From assembly GCF_000471905.2 (NCBI RefSeq), contig NW_006498150.1, positions 1,375,292 through 1,439,291 of the forward strand: DNA of 64,000 bases, in the 5' to 3' direction. Shown piece by piece: positions 52,401 through 63,429 of this stretch. The position numbers were made by a program, and so were the translations under genes. Numbering within the stretch: the first letter of the stretch is position 1; each line of letters begins with the position of its first letter. Under the pieces are notes generated by a model. That model saw only the letters and a list, made by a program, of their open reading frames with translations. It was not told where the DNA came from and did no database searches. The stretch is from Amborella trichopoda. Its lineage: Eukaryota; Streptophyta; Magnoliopsida; Amborellales; Amborellaceae.

Positions 52401-55400
52401 TGGGGGAGTATGTGGCTGGACTATTGGTTATAAATTGTATCATTTTGTGTGGCCCCACATCATCAACAACCTTCTTGAATAAATATAACAATGTTGTTCC
52501 TGTTTTTGCAATAATCTAAGTCGTCTACTGACTACAGGAATGTGATGACCTTGTACCATTGCAACAAAAAGTTGATTAGTTGTCAATCTCTCCCTCCAGT
52601 CTGCCTATCAGCCATGATCTATCTTATATGGCTACCCTAGATGTCTTTGTATGTCTCTATGCAGCCCTTTGCATCTTCCACATTCTTCTTCGAAAGCCAA
52701 CTTTTAGCTTCATGGAAGCTAGGGCCTCTAACTCCAGGCTTATGAATGTCACCTCATTCAATATAGGCTGAAAGTAGAAGGAATTAATTCCATGAAAAGC
52801 TATAGCAGCATCAATACATCCACCCTGCCACCGCCCTTTTTACTGCATTCACCCCTGGCAACTTGGTTTTAATTGTTGGCTAGGCACATCTTGTGCTTTG
52901 TGGGAAATTATCCTATAACCCTGCCTCCTAAGCCTGCTAGTGGCACTCTTAGTTGGTTCATTCTCCCCTCTCCTCATTGGTTGGTCTACAACATCAAAAC
53001 CACCACCAATTACACCAACCCAAACTACCAACCGCGAAATTTACAGACTGCCACTCCCACTAATTAACAATTCTCTAACCAAGATATTTCAACCATGTGC
53101 AAAGTGCAACAATCCTACATAAAAAATGACACACAAATCCATTGCAAACTTTTAGTATGTAATACATATATAAATTGAAATGTCTATTCTAGATTTATAG
53201 GATAACGGATAATAAAAGTATTAAAATTTAAAACCCTTATTTTTGTCAAAAGACCTATGCAAAAACCCTTGTTCATTCCAAAAGCAAAAAACCCGTCAAG
53301 TATTTAACCAAAAACCTTAACACTAAGATAAACCCATTATAACATCCATTTTTTCATAGAAATAATAGGATCACCCAAAAAATAAAAAGAACAAACACAG
53401 AAAACACTAGTTATCCATGTCCTTTTTTTTTTTTGGAAGAAAATGCCAATTATTCATATCAAAAAAAAAAAAACTCAAAAACAAACCATAGGAACTATTT
53501 CAAGCGTTCCATTGAAGTATTGAAGAACCAAAAAGAGAAAATGGGAATGAACAAGAAACTGATAACACCGATTATCCATATCATAAATGCATAATCAAAC
53601 CATAGGAACTATTTCAATAGTTCCATTGAAGTATTGATGAACCAAAAAGAGAAAATGGGAATGAGCAAGAAACTGATAACACCGATTATCTATATCATAA
53701 ATGCATAAAATACATCCAAAACCCTCAAAATTTAACCCAAAAAGCCAATATAATGGCTACAACAAACCTACTATCACGTCCCTAAAAATATTGCCTTACT
53801 ATGTTTTCAAAATTTTTTTTTTCCCAAAAACCCCTAGAAAACATTTTTGTTTTACAACCTTTTTGAAATCTGAATCAATCAAAGCAAGCAAAATAGAAAT
53901 ACAATATACCTATATGTAAGGTTGATGGAGCCCTGGAAGTCACCAGAAAATGACCCAATGGTCACCAGAAAATGATATTGAGATTTTAGGGATTTCGGTA
54001 GACAGATGGGTGAGCAAAATCGGCTGTCTTTCTCTTTCTTTGAAATCTGTAAAATCGTTTTTTAAGCCCCATAACTAACTAAAATGTTGGTTTAGGCCAA
54101 ATTGCGCCGAAGAATAGGTGAAATGCTAAAAAAAAGAAGCCAGTCAAAGTAGGCAAAAATGGCCTGAAAACTGAAAGCAATTTTGTTTTTTCTGTTTATA
54201 CTGTTCATGTCGGGTCTGACCGGCTTGAGTTTGGCTTGGTTGAACTGGCCTGTCCAGGTAGCGAACCGGACAGTCTTCCGTTTCCAATTCAATGGACCCA
54301 GTGGATTGGGATTCCTGGTCCGACTTGTGGGGCCACCAATTTCCATTCCAACTGGTCTGATTTGGTCTTAATATCTTTGAAATAAATGCCTGATTTCCCA
54401 GTCGTACGCATCATGAGATAATATTCAGCGTGAAAGATGCATGTTTGAGCCCACAGTGCAACATGTGATCATTCTTATAAAATATTGTATGCATCATGAC
54501 CTTCACATGCATGTATGAAGTGGAAGAACAAAACAATTTCATCCTTGCATTCTCCGACAGATAATATGCACCTCAAGAGATGAAAGAACAATCTTTTGCC
54601 TTAGATAATTCATGGAACACCAAATACGTATTTAGACATGCATAGAATTCTTAATAATTGTGACACATATTGACCATATTGATTGTAAATAGTGAAGCGG
54701 CGGTCAAAGGGCTAGAGCCTATGAGCCATTATCGGTTGATGCAGACATGAGATATTAAATTTATAAATTAAATTGTCTTTGTACATTTTATCTGTGCAGC
54801 TAGCAAATGTAATGGGGCGTTTCCAATGGCTGACGTGTCCAAGAAAGGTACTGCTGAACTGCATTTTGGACCGATATATTCCGAGTAAATTATAATTGTC
54901 CCATCTAGAGAGCATCTTATGTGATCATGACACTATTTGATGAAATTTTTGCAGGATTTATCTACTGGATGGCTTTATTGTGATCCAGGCCCTATGTTCA
55001 AGCCAAAATACTACTCTTTAGAAGGATGGTTACCTGATTGGGTGAGTATTTTTAGTTGTTTGTGCTTAACGACTGCTGTTAATTCAACTATAAAGGACAC
55101 TCTTGTCTGTAGACATCTGGAAGGCATTCTGCAAAAATATTAGTTGAAATGCAACGGGCTTGCTTCAGACCAGCTAGACTATTTAACTTGTGCTTGTATT
55201 TGCATCTGCCACATTCGCTTTTTGTTGTTCATCTTTTATTGTAGAGTTTTGGACATGTTTCTTTTCTACAACCGGCCTATTTTTTCTAATTTACATAGAG
55301 TTGAAATTAGGTAGATATACAAGAGAATCTCTAATTATTCCTTTTCACATATGGTAGATATTTGTGCTTGTTTCTAAATGGCTCTGGTGAAGAGATCCAT

Positions 55401-57823
55401 GGTATTTTGCTTTATTGCTTCGACCCAAAAAAATTTCACCTTAGAAGAACAGAGTGGGACTGGTAGTGGGGATGGCACAATTTCTGAGAATTTTGAGTTT
55501 TGATATTGATGTTTTAGGGTAGCATACTTACAACTACAGTTGTCTGCATAGGTATTGATATGGTATAAAGAACATCTTTACATGATATGCCCCAGCAAGT
55601 TCTTGATGCAGTTGGATACTCCTTAGCCATGTCCCATTGTCTTGATAGTTTGTCTGCCCTGTTTTTATCTGCTCCTATGCTTTTCATACAGTGCATTATG
55701 TACTAATAAAAATTAAAATGATGTATATAAGTATCAATATGTTAAACAGCACATTGGACGTAACCGTAGTGTACAGATACTGGTGCATATGTGCAGCAGT
55801 TCATTTAAACCTATATCAGTATATATGTCAGCTTGTGTGGGTCAGTTATGTGAATGCCTTTGTGTCTATATATGTATGTGCATACATATTTATCTATGTA
55901 TTTACAGGGGAATGATCTAGTGTGACTTTCCTACATTCTTATAGTAAGACTTTGTGGCTATTGGATCTCACCCCTCATCAAGATGAGGGTAGGATTCTAC
56001 CTGGTCACCTGGTTGCCTATCACCATTTCTTTAATTTCGGCATCCACTTCTATTGACTTGTATTCTACTTTCCCTGAGGAGTTTTTCCTGTTAGTTCTCC
56101 AGCAGTCTGAACTCCAAGCAAAAAAATCATGATGAATACGTGATCATGAAAGTTCTTGGCCATCATTGGCGTGGCCTAATTTCCTCACTGAATGCCTTCG
56201 TACTATTTTATACTTGGGTTGTTTTATTTGGTTGCCATACTTGTGTTGGACCCACATCGATATACATAACAGAGCAAATTCTTCTGAAATCTTCTTTATC
56301 CGTACTAACTATTGATTGCATCATTTTAAAGATTTGATCTTCTTTTTAGTTTTTGAGTAGACACGTGTGAACTTTGAAACTGTCTATGAAACTTTTGAAA
56401 TATCTACAAATTCAGCTAATTAAGGTATGATTGATTATCTCTTGCTCATCATCATGAGATGGGGTAGTAGTAAAGCATTGTTGGATTTGGTTGTCTCTTC
56501 ACAATATCGCTGTCGCCTAATCCTCTTATTGGCATCCACGTACCAAGTGGTAAATTGTGCTCTGGCATGCTGATCTTGTACTCCAGGGAAGAGGATCTCC
56601 TTCCCTTGCGATTCCTAAATTTTGGAATCTCGATCCTTCCTATTGATGGGAGTCATGAGTTAACATGGAGTCTAGATTCCCTAGCATCTAGTATAGCAGA
56701 TATAATATTGTATAGCAATGCTGTATAGTTTAGTAGCATAGTATAGTAGTATGGTATTGCCCAACAATGTTGTATATAATACTGCTATATACCATATAGT
56801 CTAGGTGTGTCATTGATTCGAAAAGCGGTGCGCCCAGCACCTAGGTGGCCGCCTAGGCGGTGCGCTCAAGCCATTAGGCGGGCTGTCCCTGGGCGTCTGC
56901 ATTGGGACCCTAGGCACCCGTCTAGTACTTGCCTAGGCGGGCGGCTAGGGTACTTGAGCAGACGCCCAGGGGACTGAGCCCGACTAGGTGAAAAAATTCC
57001 CATCGGGTGGGGTATTTTTGGTGTTTTTGTTTTGTTTTGATTATAAAAAATGCATGAATATGCATATTTTGTACAAATTATGTACCTAAAACAGGTTACT
57101 GGACACCATTTGCCCCCTTTTGAACCTGGGCCGCCCAGGTTCTGGGCACCGCCTAGGCACCCACCTAGGCGCTGGCGGTCTAGACCCCCCCGGCCGCCTA
57201 GGCGCTACTCGGTGTTTTTCGGTGTGTTGAACCTATGCATACAAAAAAAAAAAGAAAAAAAGAAGGAAACATAACAAAAATGCCCCTCCCCTGTCGGTGA
57301 ATGTGGTCTGTCCAGATTGGGCATTGCAGGTTCTCTGGTGCACAACTTTTCCATAGGTTGGGCAGCTCACAGAATATTTATCTTGCATTTGAGGTTTGTG
57401 CACTAGGGATGTACATTTCTTGTTCTTGATGAGGCATATGTTCAAATATTTTCTATTAACATTTCTACAAGATATAGGTATTAGATTATTCAATTTTCAT
57501 GGGATACACATTTATAGATTGTCCTCTTTTTTCTTGCAGTTTCCTTGGAATGAAGTGTCAGTATTACCCGTTCAGAAGCATGCTCTAGCACTTGGCCTCT
57601 TTGCATCAAGTATAGCACCTTTCGGAGGTTTTTTTGCAAGCGGTTTTAAGCGGGCTTTCAAAATTAAGGTTAATTTTACGAGATTCTTAGATGTACATGT
57701 ACAATTCATTAGACCTGCATTGTGAACTTAAAGTTTAAAAACTCAATGTCATATTTTCTGATATAGGACTTTGGTGATAGTATTCCTGGTCATGGTGGAA
57801 TCACTGACCGGATGGACTGCCAG
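43360..57823 (+). CDS. CDS1: CDP-diacylglycerol synthase (phosphatidate cytidylyltransferase), 3'-partial, 9 exons
   Basis: EC 2.7.7.41: makes CDP-diacylglycerol from CTP and phosphatidate for phosphatidylinositol, phosphatidylglycerol and cardiolipin synthesis; an integral membrane enzyme, in plants mainly ER for this clade. Exons: 43360-43446, 44152-44411, 44750-44901, 45254-45395, 50451-50607, 54800-54847, 54955-55041, 57540-57668, 57767-57823. All introns are GT-AG and phases agree, giving 373 codons. It starts MSHRDASAG with an Arg-rich RQRRRSSE tail, then several hydrophobic segments ([39 protein letters not shown]), [23 protein letters not shown], and the full signature running from [11 protein letters not shown] through [11 protein letters not shown]. 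Arabidopsis CDS1/CDS2 proteins (~420 aa) align along the whole length. The last ~50 residues (MVMAVFAY block) were not found by 64000. Which plant paralogue it is cannot be settled here. Confidence 0.95.
43447..44151 (+). other. CDS1 intron 1
   Basis: T-rich intron of 705 nt; no internal feature recognised. Confidence 0.7.
44152..44411 (+). CDS. CDS1: CDP-DAG synthase exon 2: first membrane segments
   Basis: 260 nt, phase 0 to phase 2. Encodes [18 protein letters not shown], then hydrophobic [21 protein letters not shown] and the conserved [12 protein letters not shown], ending LLNW across the splice. Confidence 0.94.
44750..44901 (+). CDS. CDS1: CDP-DAG synthase exon 3: [13 protein letters not shown] block
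   Basis: 152 nt between a polypyrimidine acceptor tttttcag and donor gtaaatcc. Encodes [16 protein letters not shown] and [15 protein letters not shown], membrane segments conserved in plant CDP-DAG synthases. Confidence 0.94.
45254..45395 (+). CDS. CDS1: CDP-DAG synthase exon 4: [13 protein letters not shown] block
   Basis: 142 nt, phase 1 to phase 2. Encodes [19 protein letters not shown], then [18 protein letters not shown], ending IFW across a 5055-nt intron. Confidence 0.95.
45836..46075. repeat. Local duplication of ~120-150 bp
   Basis: GGCAATTGCATTATTCAAGT and AAGAAAGATGGACTTTTGG each occur twice, and TTGGTGATTATCCACAAT twice. Confidence 0.7.
47088..47113 (+). repeat. A26 homopolymer, possible retroposon tail
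   Basis: 26 consecutive A after a C-rich 60-bp stretch. It could be the tail of a small retroposed sequence, but no source or target duplication was identified. Confidence 0.6.
48826..49520. repeat. GA-rich minisatellite, TTAGAGAGAGAAAGGGCA-type units
   Basis: Units of about 20-35 bp, such as TTAGAGAGAGAAAGGGCAC, in an irregular array, interrupted by a hAT MITE at 49021. Confidence 0.88.
49021..49287. mobile_element. GC-rich hAT MITE, 267 bp
   Basis: Ends CAAGGTTTCAAAAAGCG and, inverted, AAATGTTTTAAAAAACGG. Exact 8-bp duplication CTAGAGAG at 49013-49020 and 49288-49295. The interior is closely similar to the 16704 copy, including the CCTAGGCGCCAGGCGGACCG right arm. Inserted in the GA array. 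Confidence 0.92.
50451..50607 (+). CDS. CDS1: CDP-DAG synthase exon 5: [11 protein letters not shown] block
   Basis: 157 nt. Encodes [37 protein letters not shown] and TTIISAFV. The [11 protein letters not shown] block is a hallmark of the cytidylyltransferase family. Confidence 0.96.
51690..52235. repeat. Diverged duplication, ~180-bp blocks ~350 bp apart
   Basis: Two blocks (about 51715-51860 and 52080-52230) share CATGAAGAC, CTCCACCTTGTTTGCCTAT-type, CCAATTT and AAGGATAC words in the same order. Source unknown. Confidence 0.6.
53482..53709. repeat. 114-bp tandem duplication, two copies
   Basis: Starts at 53482 and 53596 with AAACCATAGGAACTATTTCA; both copies end ATATCATAAATGCATAA. The few differences suggest it is recent. 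Confidence 0.93.
54800..54847 (+). CDS. CDS1: CDP-DAG synthase exon 6: [16 protein letters not shown] microexon
   Basis: 48 nt, 16 codons, phase 0 at both ends, between acceptor gtgcag and donor gtactg. It matches Arabidopsis LANILGRFPWLTCPRQ, and no other reading of the 4.3 kb between exons 5 and 7 supplies this block. Confidence 0.92.
54955..55041 (+). CDS. CDS1: CDP-DAG synthase exon 7: [12 protein letters not shown] block
   Basis: 29 codons, phase 0 at both ends, after acceptor ttgcag and before donor gtgagt. Encodes [18 protein letters not shown] and ends LPDW. Confidence 0.94.
55042..57539 (+). other. CDS1 intron 7 (2498 nt)
   Basis: Contains a TATA/TAGTA-rich tract (56690-56805) and a GC-rich hAT-like MITE (56811-57220), then an A/G run at 57241. 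Otherwise unremarkable. Confidence 0.65.
56811..57220. mobile_element. GC-rich hAT-like MITE, ~410 bp, diverged
   Basis: Left end CATTGATTCGAAAAGCGG fits the family. The inverted right end GAAAAACACCGAGTAGCGCC is shifted or trimmed. GGTGTGT flanks both sides (56804-56810 and 57221-57227). Arms are full of CCTAGGCGG words around an AT-rich centre. Confidence 0.65.
57540..57668 (+). CDS. CDS1: CDP-DAG synthase exon 8: [16 protein letters not shown] to [10 protein letters not shown]
   Basis: 43 codons, phase 0 at both ends. Its end carries the first half of the PROSITE-type CDS signature ([10 protein letters not shown]), just before a 98-nt intron. Confidence 0.95.
57767..57823 (+). CDS. CDS1: CDP-DAG synthase exon 9: [19 protein letters not shown]
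   Basis: 19 codons, phase 0 at both ends, acceptor atatag, donor gtacat. Carries the second half of the signature with the conserved K-D, HGG and DRxD residues. It is the last coding exon visible in the window. Confidence 0.95.
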
Positions 57824-60749
57824 GTACATATTTCTCAGGACCTGAATGATTTTCTATTATGTACCATGTGTACTTCTTCTATTTTTTTCTTTATTTTTCC
57901 TTACTTGATGTGTGTTTGGCTGACGATTGGATTTTCTAAGAGCTTGTTTGGTGCCCAACTTACTTCTATTAACCTATTAATCTATTTGAACCCCAAAAAA
58001 TCAGGAATCGGGTTGCCCCTGCTGTGTAAGAGTGCAGTGCTTTTTTGCCTAAAATCTTTTACTAGTGATGCTAACTTTAAATATTTGAAAACCTCTCTTT
58101 TCTTTTTTTTTTAACTGAAATTACTATGCACCCAGAGGTGACTTATGGAAATTGCAAATTTCTCCTTAGTGGATTCGTGATGAAGTTTTGACCAAAATTT
58201 CCAACTTATTCTTGTCCAGCCTTCTGCTTTTCATGTCTATACCTTAATTAGTTTTAGTTTTCATGATCCTGTGCTGATTACTTTTGTGTACTTTTGAGTG
58301 AAACACCTTCCATTTCTATTTGCTCCTTAGAAATAGTTTAATTTTATTGTTACGTGTGTTTTTAATCCAAATAACACAAAAATATGAGCCTCCCATATTC
58401 CATAGCAAGAGCAGTGATGAGAGTTAATCTTAATAAAGATATCAGCAATAATGTGGGTTAATCTGAAGATCTCCATTTAATTGTGGGCTTCATGTCCTTT
58501 TGCTGTTCGTTACTGAGTGGGGCTGTCAAAAAATGATGTTTCAAGTTCCAAGCATTAGGATTAATTCTTATTAGTATAGACCTGAGGTGTATTTAGAAAT
58601 TGAGTATGGTACCATGTAAAAGAATTCAATTATCTGTTTATTTCGAGCTATTCTCCTTTTGTTATCGGTGCCTTGAAGAGCCATGAGGTGAGATGCAGGG
58701 CAAGGAATGGAGATTCAACCTCATTGTGTCAATCTCATGGTTGCCCACATACCACAAAACCTTGTAGTGTGGCGTTTTAGTGTTCTCTGATAATTATCTT
58801 GCAAATTTAAGACTGAAGGCTGCTTGTGACTGCTTCCATGATCTCTATATTATGGGGCTTAAGGATTAGATTATTGATGACTTAGTTGTTTTTTGTATTT
58901 TTTAAGTCTTGGGCAGGTTAGTGTGCTATTCAAGCCTTGGATCTGCTGGGTCCTCAGTTCCCTGACTACTAAACTTCGATTTGTTCTTTCAGGTCATGTA
59001 TTCACCGAACTAGTTTATTTTCAATTGTCTAGTCATTAGTTTCTTTCATCAGTCGCCACCAATGGTAGTATTAGTTCCAAATACCATTACGAGCAGCCTT
59101 TCTGTTTCTCTATCAGTCATTATTTTATTCTTGATCATTTTTAGTGAGTCTATTAAAATATTTCTGAACTCTTGTAGTTTGCTGGTTCCCACAAAAAACA
59201 ATGATCTCTGTCTAATTTCTGTGGCCTACTACAATAAGTACCTTTTTCTCTAATTGGCTGGTCAAATTTCGCAGGTAGCTAATATTCTTTCATGATTTAG
59301 GGAGATGTTTGACACCTGCAAGTAGGTGCCTTGTGGGTGCAATCTAGTTTGTTACTATTCATGCAACGTACTGCAATCTAGTTTGTTACTATAACAGTGC
59401 CCTAGATCTATCTGTGTTTATTGAAATTTTTTATGTAACAGTTTCAAAGGGGTGAGTCTATGAAAAAGCTTGAAATTTACTAGAGCTAGAAAACAATCAA
59501 TCTTATCTTGAAAATTGTGGGTTTAAATTTATTTTGTATGGTTAACATTCAGACTGATACTAGTCTTGTAGTTCAGTCTACATAAATTATTATTTAGTTT
59601 GGGAGTAGTTTGTCATATTCTTTATAGGAATCAAAACATAGTCTGTTTTAACATGTAGCAAGAATTAGTCCAGCATATAAGGATCAATTTAATACTCTTA
59701 CGGTAACCTATCTTTTGAGTTTGGAGAAAAAATCTGAATTTGTTCATAGTTCAGCTGCACTTTAGCATTACTAATGATTGTTCCCAGTGAGTACCGTAGC
59801 AGTACTGTGGTAACTACTGTAGCACCACTGTAGCAGTCTGCACAAGTGTTGGTACCACTTTATCTCTTGAAACCCTAACTTCTTTTGGTATTTTCTTCTC
59901 TAGTTTTATATTGTATACATTCGGAGGTTTTTGAAACTAAACCAAAGAAGTTTCAAGTGTATATGAGGTCTTAAGAGGTTTTTTCTATTTCTATCCGATC
60001 TGCTATTGTAGATCTACTTTTTCAAGTTCTTTGGGGCCTCATTCCAGACTCTTCTAGTATCATGAATTCTTCAACATCAAAATCATTTCAGACTCAGGCC
60101 ATAGCAGCTTCTTATGCAGTGTTTCATGCATCTCATTTTAAGGGGGCACATTTACAGTTTTTTCAAGCACTTTCAGACCATTTTTTTGTCAAGTATACCT
60201 AGTGTATTATCCCGTTCTTCTCAGTCTTTCTGGGTTCTTACCACTCGTGCAATCGTCAATAATGAACCAGATAAGATCTTATATTGAATTAGACTGTGAT
60301 AAGTGCATCTTGCCAAACTGTCAGCATTACCGTCTCATGTCTCTGAAATTCTGAGCAAGAATATTATTGCTCTTGATCATTCTAATGGTTCGGGGCCCTC
60401 TCTTGTTTTATCCAAAAAATTGGTTCCTGATAGTCTGTGGATTCTGAAAAGCAAATCTGGTTTCTGTGATGTTTTTGTTTACCTTCTACGAAATGATTCA
60501 AACCTAGTTTGGAAAGAACATATTTTTGAATGAGTTTGGAAAGGACATTCAGGGGTCGTTTCGTTCATATGCAAATAATTCCTGGAAATTTTTTTTATAT
60601 GAAAACTGAGGTTACAAATATTTGGTTTGTACTTTTAAACATGTGAAAATTTCTTCCATGTGAAAAATATTTGCCATGAAATGACTCTTTCCATATGAAA
60701 AAATCCCTTACCTCATGCCCGGGGGGGGAGAGAGAATTATACAGATTTA
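57824..60749 (+). other. CDS1 final-intron sequence, left part
   Basis: No coding exon found. About 59770-59850 is rich in ACTGTAGCA words. About 59900-60530 has short open stretches that might be a worn retroelement, but no domain was recognised. Confidence 0.45.
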
Positions 60750-62425
60750 TTTTTCTCATTAGACTTGAATTATAAACTATCTCAAAATTTAAGTTTTTAA
60801 GAGAGAAACTATCTCAAAATTTTTAGAGAGAGAAACCATCTCCAATTTTAAGTTATACAAAGAGAAACTATCTCAAAATGTTTAGAGTGAGAAACTATAA
60901 TTTTAGATAATCTTATCTCAAAATTTTTAGAGAGAAACTTTCTTCAAAGTTTTGGATAGCCCCTCTCTTAAAAGTTTTTAGAGAGGGAGGCTATCTCAAA
61001 TTTCAAAATTTTAGATAGAGAAACCATATCAAAATTTTTAGAGTGAGAAACTATATCAAATTTCATGTTTAGATAAACTATCTTGAAATGTTAGAGAGAG
61101 AAACCATATCAAATTTCAAATTTTAAATAAATAAACTATCTAAAAACTTTTAGAGGGAGAAACTATCTTAAATGTTTTACAAATGGAAACTATCTCATAA
61201 TTTTTAGAGAGAAATTATTTCAAATTTTAAGTTTTGGAGAGAAGCCATTTCAAAAATTTAGACTATCGTAAAATATTTAGAAGGGAAACTATGTCAAAAC
61301 TTTTAGGAAGAGAAGCTATCTCAAATTTCAAATTTAGAGAGAGAAACTATGTCAAATTTTTTAGAGAGAAGTGATCTTAAATTTTCAGTTTCAGATTTAG
61401 ACTATCTCAAAGTTTTTAGAGAGAGAAAATATATCAAATTTCAAGTTTTAGAGAAAAACTATTTCAAAATTTTTAGAGAGAAACTATCTCAAAATTTTTA
61501 GATAGAAACTATATTAAAACTTTTTGGAAGAGACAATAGTAAAATTTTTATAAAAAGAAGAATCTCAAATTTCAAAATTTTGGAGAATGGAGAGAAACTT
61601 TCTCAAATATTTTTAAGAGAAATGATCTCAAATTTTAAATTTTAGATAGAGAACTAGTCTAAAATATTTTAGAGAGAAACTATATCAAATTTTAAAGTTT
61701 AGAGAGAGAAACTATCTCAAAATTTTAGAGAGAGAAACTATCTTGAATTTTTTAGAGGGAAGGTATCTCAAAAGCTTTTAGAGAAAGAAGCTACTCAAAT
61801 TCCAAAATTATTGAGAGAAACTATCTCAAATTTTTTAGAGAGAGAAACTATCTCAAATTTGTTTTAGAGGGAGTGACTCTCTCAAAGTTTTTAGAGGGAG
61901 AAACTATATCAAAGTTCCAGTTTTAAAGGGACAAAATACATCAAAAGTTTTAGAGAAACTATAACAAATTTCTTGTTTTTGAAAGAACTATTTCGAAGTT
62001 TGTATAGAGAGAAGCTACTCAAATTTCAAATTTTGAGATAAACTATCTCAAAATTTTAGATAGAAAAACTCTCAAATTTATTTTAGAGAGAAATTATAGC
62101 AAAGTTTTTAGACAGAAAAACTATATCAAATTTCAAGTTTTAGAGAGAAACCATCTCAAAATTTTTAGAGAAGAACTATATCAAATTTCAAGTTTTAGAG
62201 AGAAACTATATCAAAATTTTGAGGGAGAGAAACTAACTTAAATTTTTAGAGTGTTTAAAGTTTAAACTATCTCAAAATTTTTAAAGAGATACTATCTGAA
62301 ATTTTAAGTTTTAGAGAGAATATTTAAAAATTTTTAGAGAGAAATTTTATCAAATTTTAAGTTTTAAAGATATAAATTATCACCAAAATTTTAGAGAGAG
62401 CAACGATCTCAAATTCTAGTTTATA
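60750..62425. repeat. 1.7-kb minisatellite, AGAGAGAAACTATCTCAAAATTTT-like units
   Basis: About 45 or more irregular units of 25-45 bp built from GAGAGAAACTATCTCAAA and TTTTAGAG / TTTCAAGTTTTAGAG variants. Each unit holds a small inverted motif (GAGA near TCTC). Lies wholly inside the last CDS1 intron. Confidence 0.93.
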
Positions 62426-63085
62426 TATGGGGTATTTTTGTCCCAAGAAACTACTTTCTTATTTGGGGGTGGATGCAAAAATAAGTCGTAGTGGTGTGGT
62501 TTAAAAAGTAATTGGGGGGAGCATGCCTGGAAAGCATAGTCCAGGGGGTGTCTATAACTTCCCTTCTTTTTTCTTATAAATTCTGTCAAATATGATTAAT
62601 TGATTATATTCCTACAATATTTCTAAGTGTCCTTGCAATGTATTTATAGATGCCTGTTTTCCTTGTTGTGTTCTCTCTCACTCTACCGGTTTCCAACTGT
62701 GTTTACCAAACATAGGAAAAAACAAGCTTGAGTAATTCTTTTCTTGTAGATTGTTTGCGTATGTAGATATTTTTTGTGTAGACATTTTCCTATCAAACTA
62801 TTTCACGCGAACCAAACGACCCAAAAGACTCTCAAGAACCAATCTGGTGGTGAATACTTGGAAGTTTCAAGAGTTCTTTAAGTCATTAGGGTATCATCCA
62901 CCAGAGCACACATACACTGCTTGGAACAAACTAGGGTTGTTGAACATAAGAGCCGGGCATATTATGGAGACCACTCGTGCATTACTTCAATCCTGGTTGA
63001 ATTTTTTCCACTTGATTGTTATGGTTTTGAGTCTGCATCTCTTTGTCATTTCTCTTCTTACTTAACCTTTTACTTTTGAATCTAG
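62426..63085. other. CDS1 intron sequence, no feature recognised
   Basis: An open frame at 62751-63065 has no recognised domain. The short MFAYVDIF reading at its start resembles the missing MAVFAY exon by chance only; the following residues do not match. Confidence 0.4.
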
Positions 63086-63089
63086 TAGT

Positions 63090-63410
63090 TACAAAGTTTC
63101 TGTGAAACAAGACTCCTGAATGGCTAAGGAACTTCAGACTTGGAATAAAATGATACTTGGGGCTTAGTTACTCTTCTAACTGGAAAGAATCTCATTGGCT
63201 ATAAACGGATGTATATGGTTAAGGCGTTACCGAATGGTTGCATCAGTTAGCATGAATCTCGGCCTGTAGGTAAAGGCTTCAGACAAGCATATGATTTGGA
63301 CTGTGATTAAACATTTGCACTCATCGCCGAACTTAGCGTATGATTTGGTCTGTGATGAAACATTTGCATTTATGGCCTAACTTGCTGCCGTTTGTGTTGT
63401 TTTATTAGTT
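63090..63410 (+). mobile_element. Copia reverse-transcriptase-region fragment, broken
   Basis: Fossil piece recognisable from the Copia pol words around the TWxLV, GYK/VYMVK and GKGFRQAY positions at the start of the reverse transcriptase domain. No LTRs visible nearby. Carries several breaks and looks old. Confidence 0.6.
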
Positions 63411-63429
63411 TCAGCTGTGAGATATTGGG

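Larger units (their letters stand above)
50608..54799 (+). other. CDS1 intron 5 (4192 nt)
   Basis: Contains an old duplication (51690-52235), a 114-bp tandem pair (53482-53709) and GC-rich degenerate DNA near 54200-54360. No exon other than the 48-nt one at its end was found. Confidence 0.6.

Noticed and set aside
59900-60540. A second retroelement gag region
   Set aside because: Open stretches exist but no motif or primer-binding site was convincing.
62751-63065. MFAYVDIF reading as the missing C-terminal CDS1 exon
   Set aside because: Begins at a non-ATG position, only about five residues resemble the MAVFAY block, the next residues differ, and no suitable acceptor phase-matches exon 9.
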